DNA of 64,000 bases from Xiheibacterium sp038325765 (GCA_038325765.1 JBBQJI010000008.1:77268-141267), one strand, 5' to 3'. Positions 41,016-53,391 are shown, numbered from the stretch's first letter. Notes: a model not told the origin generated them from the letters alone. A program made the numbers and translations.

Positions 41016-43025
41016 TCAAGCAGAGCCGTTCGGGGGGCCCCCGCGGGGTCGGGGGTCGGCGAAGCACGCCGCGATCGGGAGCGCGGCGGCCACAGAGGCG
41101 ATGACGAAGTAGGCCCAGAGGACGGGCTGGCGCCCGGTGGGGAGCGTCTGCGCCACCATTGCGAGGCCGATGGCCACCCAGGCGAGATGCGCTGCGGTGG
41201 CGATCACGGAGATTCGGACACGGGGCCACGGACCGCGCGACGTGATCATGCGCAAGGTGCTGCCCAGCACCAGCGCCACGCCGACGGCTGCAGGGAGCAA
41301 CGCGACACCACCGGCGGTCTTACGCGAGACGCCCAGGGCGACCGCCAGCCCGACGGTCGCGACCACGAGCAGCGCGCCGTGCGTGGGCCTGGCACCCGCG
41401 GCGACGCCGGCGACCCCGACCGCGCGGACCACGACGACGCAGGCGACGACCATCGGCGCGGCAAGGGCGACGGCCACGATGGCGTCGAGCGAGCCCGTGG
41501 ACATGCCGACGTCGTGCGGACCCACGGCGACCAGCGCGGGCGCGAGGGCGTCGGCAAGGGCGATCGCGGCGGCCTCGAGCGGCGCGTCTTTTTGCCACCA
41601 CTGCGGCGAGAGCCAGCGCGACGCCTCGAGATCGGTCGCTGCCCACCACAGCACGAGCAGCCCGGCGAAGACCGCGGACAGCCGCACCGGCACCGGGCGA
41701 TGGTCGGCCTCGGGGATCGCCCAGGCCACGAACGCCGCGCCCGCGGGAAACGCCAAGAGCCCCTGCCACGCAGTCAGGGACGATCCCGGCGCCCACGGCG
41801 GCGCCTCGGCCCGCGCCGCGAGGACGCCTGGGTCGGCGCCGATCCAGGCCGCCGCGACGACCAAGAGGACCAGCGGCAGGGTGAGGGGACCCGCGGCGGC
41901 GACGGTGGCCCGCGCCGCCGCACCGCCACGCGCGAGGGTCGATGCGAGCACCACGAGCAGCACGATCGTCGCGTACATCCAGCGCTCGCGGCCGCGCCAC
42001 TGCACGTCCTCGGGCGCATCGCCGCGGGTGATGCCGAGCAGTCGCGACAGGCCCACGCGCTCGTTGCCCCGCAGCTCGGCGTAGCCCGGCCACCGACCGG
42101 TGACCCCCAGGCCCGCGCTCGCCTCGGAGGCGTACTTGGTCGGGCACGTCCGGCCCATCACGGCCTCGGGCCGCGGGCCCCGCGGATCCTCGCGGCGACC
42201 CGGGCACACGAACTCGACGCGCGAGCGCTGGCCGGTGGTCCCCGAGCGCACGACTACGCGCGCGTCCTGGGGCGGCAACCCGCCGGGCTCGATGGCCACA
42301 GGCGGTGAATCCAGGCGCTCGCGGACCGGGGGCGTGCGCACCAGCGTGACGGTCGCGCCAGCGAACGCCTGCCGCGCCCGCGCCGGTCCGTCGGCGAAAT
42401 GGACCTCGGCGATGCGATGCAGCGCGCGCTCCAACGTGGCCGCGTAGGCGTCGGGATCGTAGCCGCGGCCGCCGGCGGGCTCGACGAAATCATTGATGGG
42501 TACATCGAATGGGCCAAAGCCGTCGATCACGACCGCGGTGGTCTGGAACGGATGGATGCCCAGGATCGGCCCCGACCAGGCGGCGCCTTGGGCATCGGCG
42601 CCCTCCTCCTCGAAGCGCGCGCCGACGACCGCGAGACCGATCAGCACCGGCGGCAGCAGCCACGCACCGACGCGCCCGATCCGATCGAACACCAGCGAGG
42701 CGAGCGCGACTACGGCCACCGCCGCGGTCGCGCCGGGGAACGCGATGAGCAGCTCACCGACGCCGCCGCCGAGCACCGTGGCGAAGACCACGGCTGCGAA
42801 GCCGGTCGCGCCGACCACCGCGCTCCGCACCACGTTGGACCGCGGGCGCATGGACAGCAGCCAGCCGCCGAGCGGTGCGGTGCCGAGCCGCGCCGCGGTG
42901 ACGACGGCGACGGCCATGATCGCGAGCAGCGGCAGCAACCATCCGCGCTCCATCGGCAGCGCTCCGCCGCCGAGCCACGCGAGCGCGACGATCGAACCGA
43001 GCACTCCCCAGGTCGTCGGCCGCAT
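41016..43025 (-). CDS. Large multi-pass membrane protein, hypothetical
   Basis: 669 aa from ATG 43025; a GTG at 43103 would add 26 residues. About 16 membrane helices flank one soluble domain (~residues 165-340). That domain begins ILGIHPFQTTAVVIDGFGPF, has paired Cys (VEFVCPGRRED; GRTCPTKYASEAS) and probably faces the periplasm. No transporter, glycosyltransferase or protease motif was recognised. The composition is strongly Ala/Val. It is divergent from lon. Possibly an envelope-assembly or glycan protein; the function is open. Confidence 0.65.
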   Translation of the reverse strand: MRPTTWGVLGSIVALAWLGGGALPMERGWLLPLLAIMAVAVVTAARLGTAPLGGWLLSMRPRSNVVRSAVVGATGFAAVVFATVLGGGVGELLIAFPGATAAVAVVALASLVFDRIGRVGAWLLPPVLIGLAVVGARFEEEGADAQGAAWSGPILGIHPFQTTAVVIDGFGPFDVPINDFVEPAGGRGYDPDAYAATLERALHRIAEVHFADGPARARQAFAGATVTLVRTPPVRERLDSPPVAIEPGGLPPQDARVVVRSGTTGQRSRVEFVCPGRREDPRGPRPEAVMGRTCPTKYASEASAGLGVTGRWPGYAELRGNERVGLSRLLGITRGDAPEDVQWRGRERWMYATIVLLVVLASTLARGGAAARATVAAAGPLTLPLVLLVVAAAWIGADPGVLAARAEAPPWAPGSSLTAWQGLLAFPAGAAFVAWAIPEADHRPVPVRLSAVFAGLLVLWWAATDLEASRWLSPQWWQKDAPLEAAAIALADALAPALVAVGPHDVGMSTGSLDAIVAVALAAPMVVACVVVVRAVGVAGVAAGARPTHGALLVVATVGLAVALGVSRKTAGGVALLPAAVGVALVLGSTLRMITSRGPWPRVRISVIATAAHLAWVAIGLAMVAQTLPTGRQPVLWAYFVIASVAAALPIAACFADPRPRGGPPNGSA

Positions 43026-43248
43026 GGGCGCAGGCGAACTCGTCGACACGACTGCGCCGGGTTGTACCACCGGCTCCGACCGCGCGGTCGGGCCCAGCAC
43101 CACGCCGGGCGCCGTCCGCGGGGCGCAAGCCCCGCGGCATCGTCAGCCCACGCCACCTCGGTTCGGCGTCGGTTCGGGCGCCGTCGGGCGCCGTCGGGCG
43201 CCCCGGCGAGACGGCCGGGCGCCGGGACTGGTATGTAGATTCGCACCG

Positions 43249-45648
43249 ATGGCCGTCTCGCCGTCCACCCGTCCCCGTTCCGGCGTGCTGCCGCTGCTGC
43301 CGCTGCGCACGTTGACGCTGCTCCCCGGGCTCGCGCAGCCCGTCGAGCTCGGCCGCGCCGCCTCGGTCGACGCCGTTCGCCGGGCCCGCGACCGCCCGGC
43401 CGGCGATCCGCTGCGCAACCTGGTCATCGTCGCGACCCAGCGCGACGCGATGATCGAGCGCCCCCACCTCGACGACCTCCACCCCATCGGTGTGCTCGCC
43501 GAGATCACCCAGTCGCTGCAGGGCATGCCCGGACGCATGACCGCGGTGGTGCGGGGCATCGAGCGCGTGCGGCTGCTCGGTGTCGATCAACAAGCGGGCC
43601 GCTGCGACGCCGAGTACCAGCGCGCCCACGAGGCGATGGGCGATCACACGCTGGCGTACGCCTACGCCGGCGCCCTGCAGGATCTCGTGAAGCACTACGA
43701 GAGCATGCAGAGCTCGAACTCGAAGAATCGCCAGCGCGCCCAGGCGATGTCGGTGCTGACGGCCGAGCGGCAGCCGGCACTCGTCGCCGATCTGGCCGCG
43801 GCCCACGTGGGCCTCGATCCCGCCGAGACCCTCGAGATCCTCCACGAGCTGCAGATCACCGAGCGGCTGCGCAAGGTGATCGAGTTCATCAGCCGCCGGG
43901 TCCACTCGACCCAGGTCAAGCGCGACCTCGACCGCCACGTCCGCGAGCACCTGTCGCGGCACGAGCAAGAGGCGCTGCTCCGCCACAAGCTGCGGGCCAT
44001 CCGGTCGGAGCTCGGCGAGCACGACGACGAGGACCGCTGGATCGACGAGCTCGAGCTGCGCGTCGACGAGGCCGAGCTGCCGGCCGACGCCCGCGCCCTG
44101 GCCGACCGCGAGCTCGGCCGACTGCGGCGCATGAACCCGCAAAGCGGCGAGGCCACCATCAGCCGCACGTGGCTCGAGCTGATCTCGGATCTGCCGTGGG
44201 GCCCCGCCCGCACCACTACCGATTCCCTCGACATCGAGGCCGCCCGCGCGCTGCTCGAGCGCGAGCACTACGGGCTCGAGAAGGTGAAAAAGCGCCTGAT
44301 CGAGTACCTCGGCGTGCGCAAGTTGGCGCCCGGCAAGCGCGGGCCGATCCTGTGCCTGGTGGGGCCGCCCGGCGTCGGCAAGACCTCGCTCGGTCGCAGC
44401 ATCGCCGCGGCGCTGGGCCGCAACTTCGTGCGCGCCTCCCTGGGTGGCGTGCGCGATGATGCCGAGATCCGCGGCCACCGGCGCACCTACGTCGGCGCCC
44501 TGCCCGGCCGCATCCTGCAATCGATGCGCAAGGCCGGCTCGACGAACCCCGTGTTCCTGCTCGACGAGCTCGACAAGCTCTCGGCGCCGGATCTCCGGGG
44601 CGATCCCGCCGCCGCCCTGCTCGAGGCCCTCGATCCCGAGACCAACGACACGTTCGAGGATCACTATCTCGGCACCGGCTACGATCTGTCCAAAGTCATC
44701 TTCGTGTGCACCGCCAACGATCTAGGGCCGATCCCAGGCGTGCTGCGCGACCGCCTCGAGATCATCGAGCTGACCGGATACACGATCGAGGAGAAGGTCG
44801 CGATCGCCCGCAACTATCTGCTGCCGCGGGCGATGGGCGAGCACGGCCTGGCCGCGGGTGCAGTCACCATCGACGACGGCGTGCTCGAGGCGCTCGTCGT
44901 GCAGTACACGCGCGAGTCCGGCGTGCGCAATCTGCAGCGCGAGCTCGAGGCGCTGCTGCGCGACACCGCCATGACGCTCGCCGAGGGCGAGCGACCCAAG
45001 GCCACGCTCGGGCTCGACGACCTCGCGCGGGTGTTGGGGCCGGCGCGCTACCACGACGAGATCGTCGACAAGGAACCGGCCGTCGGTGTGGTCGTCGGCC
45101 TCGGCTGGACGCCCGTCGGCGGCCGCCTCCTCTTCGTCGAGGCGGCCACGACCCCCGGCGATGGCCGCGTGCGCCTCACCGGTCGGCTCGGCGAGGTCAT
45201 GCGCGAGTCGGCCGAGACGGCGCTGTCACTGGTGCGCAGCAGGGCCGAGCGCTACGGCGTGCGGCCCGACTTCATGCGCGACCGCGACGTCCACGTCCAC
45301 GTGCCCGACGGCGCCGTGCCCAAGGACGGCCCGAGCGCCGGCATCACTCTGGTGTGCGCCATCGTTTCGACGCTGACGGGCCGCCCGGTGCGGACCGACA
45401 TCGCGATGACCGGTGAGGTGACGCTGCGCGGCCACGTGCTGCCGATCGGCGGTGTGCGCGAGAAGATCCTCGCGGCCCACCGCGCCGGGATCCGCGAGAT
45501 CATCTTGCCGCTGCGCAACCGCAAGGACGAGCCCGAGATCCCGGCGGCTGTGCGCGCCGACATGCGGCTGCACTTCGTGTCGAACGTCGACGAGGTCCTC
45601 GCCCTGGCGCTGCTGCCCGCGCCACCGCAGGCCGAAGTCGCGGAGTGA
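43249..45648 (+). CDS. lon: ATP-dependent Lon protease
   Basis: 799 aa, LonA type. N-domain ~12-210 (VLPLLPLRTLTLLPGLAQPV), then the AAA+ module with Walker A GPPGVGKTS (K378), Walker B VFLLDELDK and a sensor region. The serine-lysine protease domain has Ser696 in KDGPSAGIT and Lys739 in GGVREKILAAH, with the 43-residue spacing of other Lon proteases. It degrades misfolded and regulatory proteins. ATG 43249 is chosen for family fit. The 223 bp before it have no clear heat-shock element. Confidence 0.95.
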   Translation: MAVSPSTRPRSGVLPLLPLRTLTLLPGLAQPVELGRAASVDAVRRARDRPAGDPLRNLVIVATQRDAMIERPHLDDLHPIGVLAEITQSLQGMPGRMTAVVRGIERVRLLGVDQQAGRCDAEYQRAHEAMGDHTLAYAYAGALQDLVKHYESMQSSNSKNRQRAQAMSVLTAERQPALVADLAAAHVGLDPAETLEILHELQITERLRKVIEFISRRVHSTQVKRDLDRHVREHLSRHEQEALLRHKLRAIRSELGEHDDEDRWIDELELRVDEAELPADARALADRELGRLRRMNPQSGEATISRTWLELISDLPWGPARTTTDSLDIEAARALLEREHYGLEKVKKRLIEYLGVRKLAPGKRGPILCLVGPPGVGKTSLGRSIAAALGRNFVRASLGGVRDDAEIRGHRRTYVGALPGRILQSMRKAGSTNPVFLLDELDKLSAPDLRGDPAAALLEALDPETNDTFEDHYLGTGYDLSKVIFVCTANDLGPIPGVLRDRLEIIELTGYTIEEKVAIARNYLLPRAMGEHGLAAGAVTIDDGVLEALVVQYTRESGVRNLQRELEALLRDTAMTLAEGERPKATLGLDDLARVLGPARYHDEIVDKEPAVGVVVGLGWTPVGGRLLFVEAATTPGDGRVRLTGRLGEVMRESAETALSLVRSRAERYGVRPDFMRDRDVHVHVPDGAVPKDGPSAGITLVCAIVSTLTGRPVRTDIAMTGEVTLRGHVLPIGGVREKILAAHRAGIREIILPLRNRKDEPEIPAAVRADMRLHFVSNVDEVLALALLPAPPQAEVAE

Positions 45649-45682
45649 CGCGACCGCGGCCCATCCCGGCCGTGAGCGTCTC

Positions 45683-46801
45683 TCAGCCTGCGGGCGGGAC
45701 GAACTCGTCGCAGGTGGTGTCGATCACCGCGACCGCGTCCTGGAAGAACTGCTGGTAGCTGTCGGCGCACACACTGCCGGCGACGCCGCGCTCGCCCCAC
45801 GAATCCACGAACTGGCGCAGGCGCGGGCTGGGCTCGGCGCCCGAGGTCGAGTCGGGGTCGAGCGGCGGGCAGATCGAGCCGTTCTGGTCGTTGTCGCCGA
45901 ACAGGCCGAGCACCACCATCGCGCTCTCGTCGCCCCCCTTGGCCGCGATCAACGCCTGCCGCCAGCCATCGACGGTGCCGCCGCTGCCGTCGCTCGCAGC
46001 GTCGTCCTCGTCGGTGATGAAGGTGACGACCAGGATCGCGTCGTCGCGCAGGAAGCCCTCGTTGCAATCCCACGCCGGGGTGAGCGGGGTCACCGCGGCG
46101 ACCATCGCCTCCATCGGCTTCTCCGGATCGCTGGTGGAGCCGACGCCGACCCGCGCCGCGCACTCGAAGGTCGCGGTGAGATCGGGCTCGTTCGAGGTCA
46201 TGTAGCGGGCGCCGCTGGCGAAGGCGCAGTCGGCGTTGGTGGCCTGGGCGCCGCGGGGATGGGTGACGCCCGCACCGAGCACGGCCTCGCATTCGAGCGG
46301 CACGGTCACGCCGCACTGGTACTGGGGGTTGAGTAGGCACGTCCCGAACGCGCACAGCAACTCGCACTGCGAGTACACCCAGGCGTCCGAGTCGATCACC
46401 ATGATGTGATAGTCCTGGGCCTCGTCGAGGGTCGCCTCGATGGTCTCGATGAACTGCGGGAAGCTGGCGATGAGGTTCGACTGCTCGTCCCCCATCGAGC
46501 CCGAGTTGTCGATGATGAACAGGAAGTCGACCTTGTCGCATCCAGCCGCGTCGCCGCCCTCGCCGGCGTTGGTCATCCCCGTACCGGCGCCGACATCGAG
46601 CTTGACCATGTCCACGCCGTCGTCGCCGCTCGAGGCCGGAGCGCTGGACGAGTCCGCGGTCCCGGGGCCCATCGTGTCGGCGCTCGCGGTCATCGACGAC
46701 GGCGCCGTGACGGAGATGCCCCCATCGTCATCGCGGAGCTCGCCGCATGCCGAGAGCCAGAGGATCGCGAGTGCGCCACACAAAGCCAGTCGTCCCATCA
46801 C
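45683..46801 (-). CDS. von Willebrand factor A-domain lipoprotein
   Basis: 372 aa. Lipobox LSAC (LCGALAILWLSACGELRDDD). A Ser/Thr/Asp/Gly-rich linker is followed by a vWA domain with intact MIDAS start DFLFIIDNSGSMGDEQSNL and FITDEDDAAS later. Several Cys (SQCELLCAFGTCLL; QYQCGV; CDEF at the C-terminus) suggest disulfides. The DNSGSM type is abundant in Myxococcota, where such proteins are surface-exposed metal-dependent adhesion modules; the ligand is unknown. It starts with MM, so 46801 or 46798 may be used. Confidence 0.85.
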   Translation of the reverse strand: MMGRLALCGALAILWLSACGELRDDDGGISVTAPSSMTASADTMGPGTADSSSAPASSGDDGVDMVKLDVGAGTGMTNAGEGGDAAGCDKVDFLFIIDNSGSMGDEQSNLIASFPQFIETIEATLDEAQDYHIMVIDSDAWVYSQCELLCAFGTCLLNPQYQCGVTVPLECEAVLGAGVTHPRGAQATNADCAFASGARYMTSNEPDLTATFECAARVGVGSTSDPEKPMEAMVAAVTPLTPAWDCNEGFLRDDAILVVTFITDEDDAASDGSGGTVDGWRQALIAAKGGDESAMVVLGLFGDNDQNGSICPPLDPDSTSGAEPSPRLRQFVDSWGERGVAGSVCADSYQQFFQDAVAVIDTTCDEFVPPAG

Positions 46802-46840
46802 AGTGCGGTACGCTAGCAGCCGACAGGGCGCGCGCGGAAG

Positions 46841-46896
46841 GCCCCCCCCTACTCTCAGGCCCCCCTACTCTCAGGCCCCCCCCATCCGGGGTGGCC
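46841..46896. repeat. Short tandem repeat and hairpin downstream of response regulator
   Basis: Two copies of GCCCCCC(CC)TACTCTCAG (46841-46874) are followed by GGCCCC/GGGGTGGCC (46874-46896), which can fold just after the minus-strand response-regulator stop and may end its transcript. Confidence 0.5.
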
Positions 46897-47882
46897 TACA
46901 CGCCGAGGAGCTCGCGGACGCTGCCCGTCACCGCGGCCGTCGGCAGGCACATGCGGGCACCGGCCTGGCGCGCTTGCGCGCGCATCTCGTCGGTGGGGTT
47001 GTCGTGCACCGCGATGATCTGGACCCCGGCGTAGGCGGCGATGAGCTTCTCGATCACGTGGCCGGACTCGACGTCCGGCACTGCGAGGCTGAGCAGCACG
47101 TACTGCGGCGGCGCCGACTGGGCGACCAGCAGCGCGTCGGCGCCGGTCTGCGCGGTGAGGACCTCGGTCGGGGAATCGGGCGACGACAGCTCGTCGCGCA
47201 CGCGGGCGCGGAAGTCGGCGTTCTGGGTGACGATGAGCACGCGCGGGACCTCGTCGCGCGGCGTGGTCATGCGCCCCGGGCCGGTGCCGAGCTCGCGCAG
47301 GTTGAACGCCTCGAGCACGTGGCGTCGGACCTCGAGCACGTCGAGCGGTTTGCGCAGACACGCGGCGGCGCCAGCCCCGAGGATGCGATCCATGTTGGCC
47401 TCGGTGTAGTAGCCGGTGATCGCGATGACCTCGGTGTTGGTGGTCGCCGGGTCCTTCTTGAGGCGGTTGCACACCTCGAAGCCGTCGACGCCGGGCATCA
47501 TGAGGTCCAAGAAGATGAGCTGGGGCCGGAACGCCACCACGAGGCGTCCGGCATCGAACGCGTCCTTGGCGACCTCGACGTCGAACTTGTGGTTGAGCTC
47601 CTTGACCACGTCGCGCACGAGGTCGAGCACCACGGGCTCGTCGTCGACGACCAGGATGCGACCGACCTCGGTGCCGGTGGGCAGGCTGAAGGGGATGCTG
47701 CGCTCGCGGCATACCCGTTCGAGATCGTCGCGGCGGACACGACGATGGCCACCGACGGTCTTGAACGCCGGGATCAAGCCGTCCTCGATCCACCGAATCA
47801 CCGTCGTGGGCGTCACGCAACAGATCTTCGCGACGTCGTGGGTGGAGTAGGTGTCCTTGACAGGAGTGCGGCCGCGGGCCAT
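46896..47882 (-). CDS. MerR/excisionase-type HTH fused to two receiver domains
   Basis: 328 aa from ATG 47882, 4 nt after the histidine-kinase stop. Residues ~8-65 are a MerR/excisionase-like winged helix (YSTHDVAKICCVTPTTVIRW, IEDGLIPAFKTVGGHRRVRR). Residues ~75-195 are a receiver with VVDDE, phospho-Asp in LIFLDLMMPG and KP. Residues ~215-325 are a second receiver-like domain in which the Asp site is replaced (YVLLSLAVPDVE), so it cannot be phosphorylated there. HTH at the N-terminus of a receiver is reversed from the usual order. It is presumably the output of the adjacent kinase. Confidence 0.85.
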   Translation of the reverse strand: MARGRTPVKDTYSTHDVAKICCVTPTTVIRWIEDGLIPAFKTVGGHRRVRRDDLERVCRERSIPFSLPTGTEVGRILVVDDEPVVLDLVRDVVKELNHKFDVEVAKDAFDAGRLVVAFRPQLIFLDLMMPGVDGFEVCNRLKKDPATTNTEVIAITGYYTEANMDRILGAGAAACLRKPLDVLEVRRHVLEAFNLRELGTGPGRMTTPRDEVPRVLIVTQNADFRARVRDELSSPDSPTEVLTAQTGADALLVAQSAPPQYVLLSLAVPDVESGHVIEKLIAAYAGVQIIAVHDNPTDEMRAQARQAGARMCLPTAAVTGSVRELLGV

Positions 47883-47886
47883 CTCG

Positions 47887-50256
<2,370 letters not shown>

Positions 50257-50352
50257 GGCGCGATGGGATCGATGCAGGCACGCGCTGCGCCCGCCTCGGC
50301 CCGCCCGAAGCGTACCCCCAAGCTCGCGCCCGTGGTACCTCTGGCGGGCGCG

Positions 50353-51063
50353 ATGTCGACGACGAATGCCCTATCCGGCGTCCCCCGTCTGGCCGCCACG
50401 GTGGTGCTGCTGCGGCCCGCCGGCGCCACGTTCGAGTGCTACATGCTCCGGCGCAGCAGCGGCAGCCCGTTCATGCCCGACACGCTGGTGTTCCCCGGCG
50501 GCCGGCTCGACGCCGAAGACGGCGACGCGGACGACGACGCGACCTGGACCCGCGCCGCAGCGCGTGAGTGCTGCGAGGAGGCGGCGGTCGAGCTCGACGC
50601 GGCCACGCTGGAATGGTTCGACACCTGGTGCACGCCCTCGGGTGAGCCGCGCCGGTTCCTGGCCCGTTTCTTCTTGGCGATGATCGGCGAGGGCGATGGT
50701 GAGGGCGCGTGTGCCGACGGCACCGAGACGATCGAGGGCCGGTGGTGGACCGCCGCCGCCGCGATCGCGGCGTGGCGAAGCGGCGCCGCCGATCTGCCAC
50801 CGCCGACCCTGTGCACGCTGCTGCGGCTGGAGGCCGTGGGATGCGCGGGTCTACGCGAGGACGCTGCGGCCGCGCATGCAGCGGCCGAACTCGCGGTGCC
50901 GATCCTGCCCAAGGCGATCCTGGCCGGCGGGGAGATCCACGTCGTGATGCCACACGATCCCGACTACGAGGCGGCCGCGGGCGACGCCATCCCGCCCCCT
51001 GCCCGCGTGCACCTGCATCCCCGTCGCTTCACCCGTCGCGAGGGCCGATGGACACCCGGATGA
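50353..51063 (+). CDS. Nudix hydrolase family protein
   Basis: 236 aa from ATG 50353; in-frame ATGs at 50263 and 50272 are possible but precede a non-conserved Arg/Pro stretch. Nudix fold: AATVVLLRPAGATFECYMLR, PGGRLDAEDG, and the core RECCEEAAVEL of the Nudix box with an acidic insertion between GG and RE. The longer form, resembling the NUDT19/RPP-type, fits coenzyme-A or NDP hydrolysis, but the substrate is not shown. Its stop overlaps the next start (ATGA), so it heads a four-gene run to 53391. Confidence 0.82.
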   Translation: MSTTNALSGVPRLAATVVLLRPAGATFECYMLRRSSGSPFMPDTLVFPGGRLDAEDGDADDDATWTRAAARECCEEAAVELDAATLEWFDTWCTPSGEPRRFLARFFLAMIGEGDGEGACADGTETIEGRWWTAAAAIAAWRSGAADLPPPTLCTLLRLEAVGCAGLREDAAAAHAAAELAVPILPKAILAGGEIHVVMPHDPDYEAAAGDAIPPPARVHLHPRRFTRREGRWTPG

Positions 51064-52079
51064 GCCCCATGCGCCACCCGTCGCCCACGGGGTGCTCGCC
51101 CGCGGTCGCGGCGCTCGCCGCCCTACTGCGTCCTCTGCTCGGCGCGTGGCTCGTCGGCGGCTGTGGCGGCGCCGCCCAACCCGCCGACCCCGCGGCCCAG
51201 GACACGCCCGCGGCCGCGGTCATCGCCGATCCGACCCCGCCATCTGTGGCCGACGCGACCCCCGCGGCGCTGCTGGCCTGGCTCGATCCCGACGCCATCG
51301 CGGTGGCGTGGGTCGCCCTGCCGCCGGGGCTCGATGCCGACGCCTTCGCGACGGTGTTCGCGGTGCCGCCCAAGGCGGCGAGCCTGCTCACCGACGTCGC
51401 CCGCGTCGACGCGGCCCTCGAGGCGGTGCTGCCCGTAGGCGCGCCGCGGCCCTCGACGTGGCTGGGCCCCGAGTCGCTCGCGATCACCACCCGGTTCGGG
51501 GTCGGCACGTACGTGCTGCGGCGCCTCGTGGGTGCCAAGGACGCCGCGATCGCGACCCTGCTCGGCGCGCGCATGCGGGCCCAGGAGGTCGAGGGTTTCA
51601 CGCTGCTCATGCCCGAGGGTCCGCTGCCGTTCCGCATCGCGTTCCTCGGCGACGACGTCGTCGCGTTCATCCCCGCGCGCGAGATCGGCTCGGGGCTCGG
51701 GCCGCTCACCGCCGGGCGCGATCTGCCGCCGGGCGCGACCGAACGCGAGCTCGCCCGCGTCCTCGAGGAGGAGCCCGGCGCACCCCTCGAGCTGTATGCG
51801 GCAGGTCCGCTGCTCCACTTCGATCTGGGCGAGGACATCCTCCAGTACGCCGTGCGGGCCCGCCCCTGGCAGGGCGGGCTCGACGTCGAGGTCCGGCTCG
51901 CACCGAGCGGCGACGCGGCGGCCGCGGCCGCGACGCTGGGCGAGCGCGACCTCGCGATCGAGACGGCCGCCGTGCGAGCGCTGTGCGAGCGCGTCGCGTT
52001 CACCGTCGATGGCACCTTCGTCGAGGGGCGACTTCAGCTCATGCGCGAGGACGTCGCGACACTGATGGTGGCGCGGTGA
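51060..52079 (+). CDS. Lipoprotein, hypothetical
   Basis: 339 aa. Lipoprotein signal ending WLVGGCGG. Then an Ala/Pro/Asp linker and a mixed alpha/beta domain from ~75 (LLAWLDPDAIAVAWVALPPG; LGPESLAITTRFGVGTYVLR; AFLGDDVVAFIPAREIGSG). No catalytic motif recognised. Overlaps both neighbours by 4 nt, so it is made together with the Nudix protein and a second lipoprotein of similar layout. Possibly a paralogue pair with that protein (both start with LVALV-like strands). Confidence 0.7.
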   Translation: MSPMRHPSPTGCSPAVAALAALLRPLLGAWLVGGCGGAAQPADPAAQDTPAAAVIADPTPPSVADATPAALLAWLDPDAIAVAWVALPPGLDADAFATVFAVPPKAASLLTDVARVDAALEAVLPVGAPRPSTWLGPESLAITTRFGVGTYVLRRLVGAKDAAIATLLGARMRAQEVEGFTLLMPEGPLPFRIAFLGDDVVAFIPAREIGSGLGPLTAGRDLPPGATERELARVLEEEPGAPLELYAAGPLLHFDLGEDILQYAVRARPWQGGLDVEVRLAPSGDAAAAAATLGERDLAIETAAVRALCERVAFTVDGTFVEGRLQLMREDVATLMVAR

Positions 52080-52867
52080 CCCGGAGTCTGGTCGCGGCGG
52101 CCTTGGTAGCGCTGCTCGCCTGCGACGGGCCGGCGACGACGCCACCGTTCGAGACTCCCGCCCAGCCGGCCCCCAACCCCGACCCCGACCCGCCGCCTGC
52201 TGGCCCGACGCGCTGCGGCGACGCGTCGACGGTGTTCACCGAGGCCGCGGCGCTGCCCGCCGACGCCGGACTGGTCGCGCTGGTGGCCACGGGCGACGCC
52301 GGTCTCGACAGCGCCCTCTTGCGCCTCGAACGGCACGCCCGCGGTGGCGACAGCGGCTTGTCGGTGCCCACCGCCTTCGTGCTCGGGCAGTGGCGGTGGG
52401 AGGTGCCGATGGTGCGCGGCGCCTTCGCGGCCATCGGCGTCGACGCGGGCATGCTCGCGTCCGTCCAGACCGGCACGCTGCGGCTGTGGGCAGCGCCGCT
52501 GGGCTGCCCCGCCGACGCGGTGATCGCCGGTCTCGCCCGTGACTTCGAGGTCGCAGACAAGGGCGCGACCGCCATCGCGACGCCGCGCGATCGCACCCGC
52601 TTCGCCCACGACGTCGTGGTGCGCACCGACGCCGTCGTGCTGTGTCCGCCGGGCACCGGGCGGCGCGTGCTGGCGGCGTGGGAGCGCCCCTGGCCGACCG
52701 CCGCCGGGATCTCGCTGCGGCAGCGCGCCTTCGATCTCGAGCCGTCGGCGCTGCGCATCGCGATCCGCGAGACCGGCATTCTCGCCGAGTCCGCGACCGA
52801 CGCTCGCTCGGGCGATCACTTGCTGCGCGTCGACGGCGAGCGCCTCGATGCTACCCTCGCGCCATGA
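52076..52867 (+). CDS. Lipoprotein, hypothetical, related layout to preceding gene
   Basis: 263 aa, GTG start overlapping the previous stop. Lipobox LLAC (LVAAALVALLACDGPA), a Pro-rich linker (PNPDPDPPPAG), then an alpha/beta domain (TEAAALPADAGLVALVATGD; VPTAFVLGQWRWEVPMVRGA; AHDVVVRTDAVVLCPPGTGR). Three Cys after the linker could form disulfides. Function not recognised. Its end overlaps the DUF4863-like gene. Confidence 0.7.
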   Translation: MTRSLVAAALVALLACDGPATTPPFETPAQPAPNPDPDPPPAGPTRCGDASTVFTEAAALPADAGLVALVATGDAGLDSALLRLERHARGGDSGLSVPTAFVLGQWRWEVPMVRGAFAAIGVDAGMLASVQTGTLRLWAAPLGCPADAVIAGLARDFEVADKGATAIATPRDRTRFAHDVVVRTDAVVLCPPGTGRRVLAAWERPWPTAAGISLRQRAFDLEPSALRIAIRETGILAESATDARSGDHLLRVDGERLDATLAP

Positions 52868-53391
52868 CCGACCCGCCGGCCGACGCGCCGACCGCTGCCC
52901 TGCTCGATCTGCTCGCGCCGGTGCTGGCCTGGAGCGCCGCAGCCCGCGACGAGGGGCGCTTCGATCTGTCCACGACCGCGGGCGCCGACGCGATGGCCCG
53001 AGCGCTGACGCAGCGATGGCCCCCCGGATCGGCGACGGTGTCCGCGATCGAGGCGGCGCTGCGCGAGGGTGTCGCCGCCGGCTGGTTGTGCGGCCGCGGG
53101 GAGCCCGACGCCCGATTCGGCCGGCTCGCCAAGCCCACGCCCGCGACCTCGGGATACTCCATCGACGTCGTGTCGCTGCGCGGCGCGGCGTTGGAGCACG
53201 CGCATCCCGCCGGCGAGATCACCTTGGCCGTGGCGGCGAGCGACGCCGATGACGAGGCCCGATTCGATGGTCACGGCCCCGGTTGGGTGGTCCTGCCCGC
53301 GGGATCGCGCCACGTGCCCACGGTCACCTCCGGCCGCATGGTCCTGCTGTATGCCCTGCCCGAGGGCGCGATCGCCTGGGGCGCGGCCTGA
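52864..53391 (+). CDS. DUF4863 / 4-hydroxylaminobenzoate lyase-like protein
   Basis: 175 aa, soluble. C-terminal half is cupin-like and resembles the DUF4863/PnbB family: GYSIDVVSLRGAALEHAHPA, GEITLAVAAS, GHGPGWVVLPAGSRHVPTV, GRMVLLYALPEGAI. The HxHP and H residues are plausible metal ligands. PnbB turns 4-hydroxylaminobenzoate into protocatechuate, but no nitroreductase is nearby, so the real substrate may differ. Overlaps the preceding lipoprotein by 4 nt. Confidence 0.55.
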   Translation: MTDPPADAPTAALLDLLAPVLAWSAAARDEGRFDLSTTAGADAMARALTQRWPPGSATVSAIEAALREGVAAGWLCGRGEPDARFGRLAKPTPATSGYSIDVVSLRGAALEHAHPAGEITLAVAASDADDEARFDGHGPGWVVLPAGSRHVPTVTSGRMVLLYALPEGAIAWGAA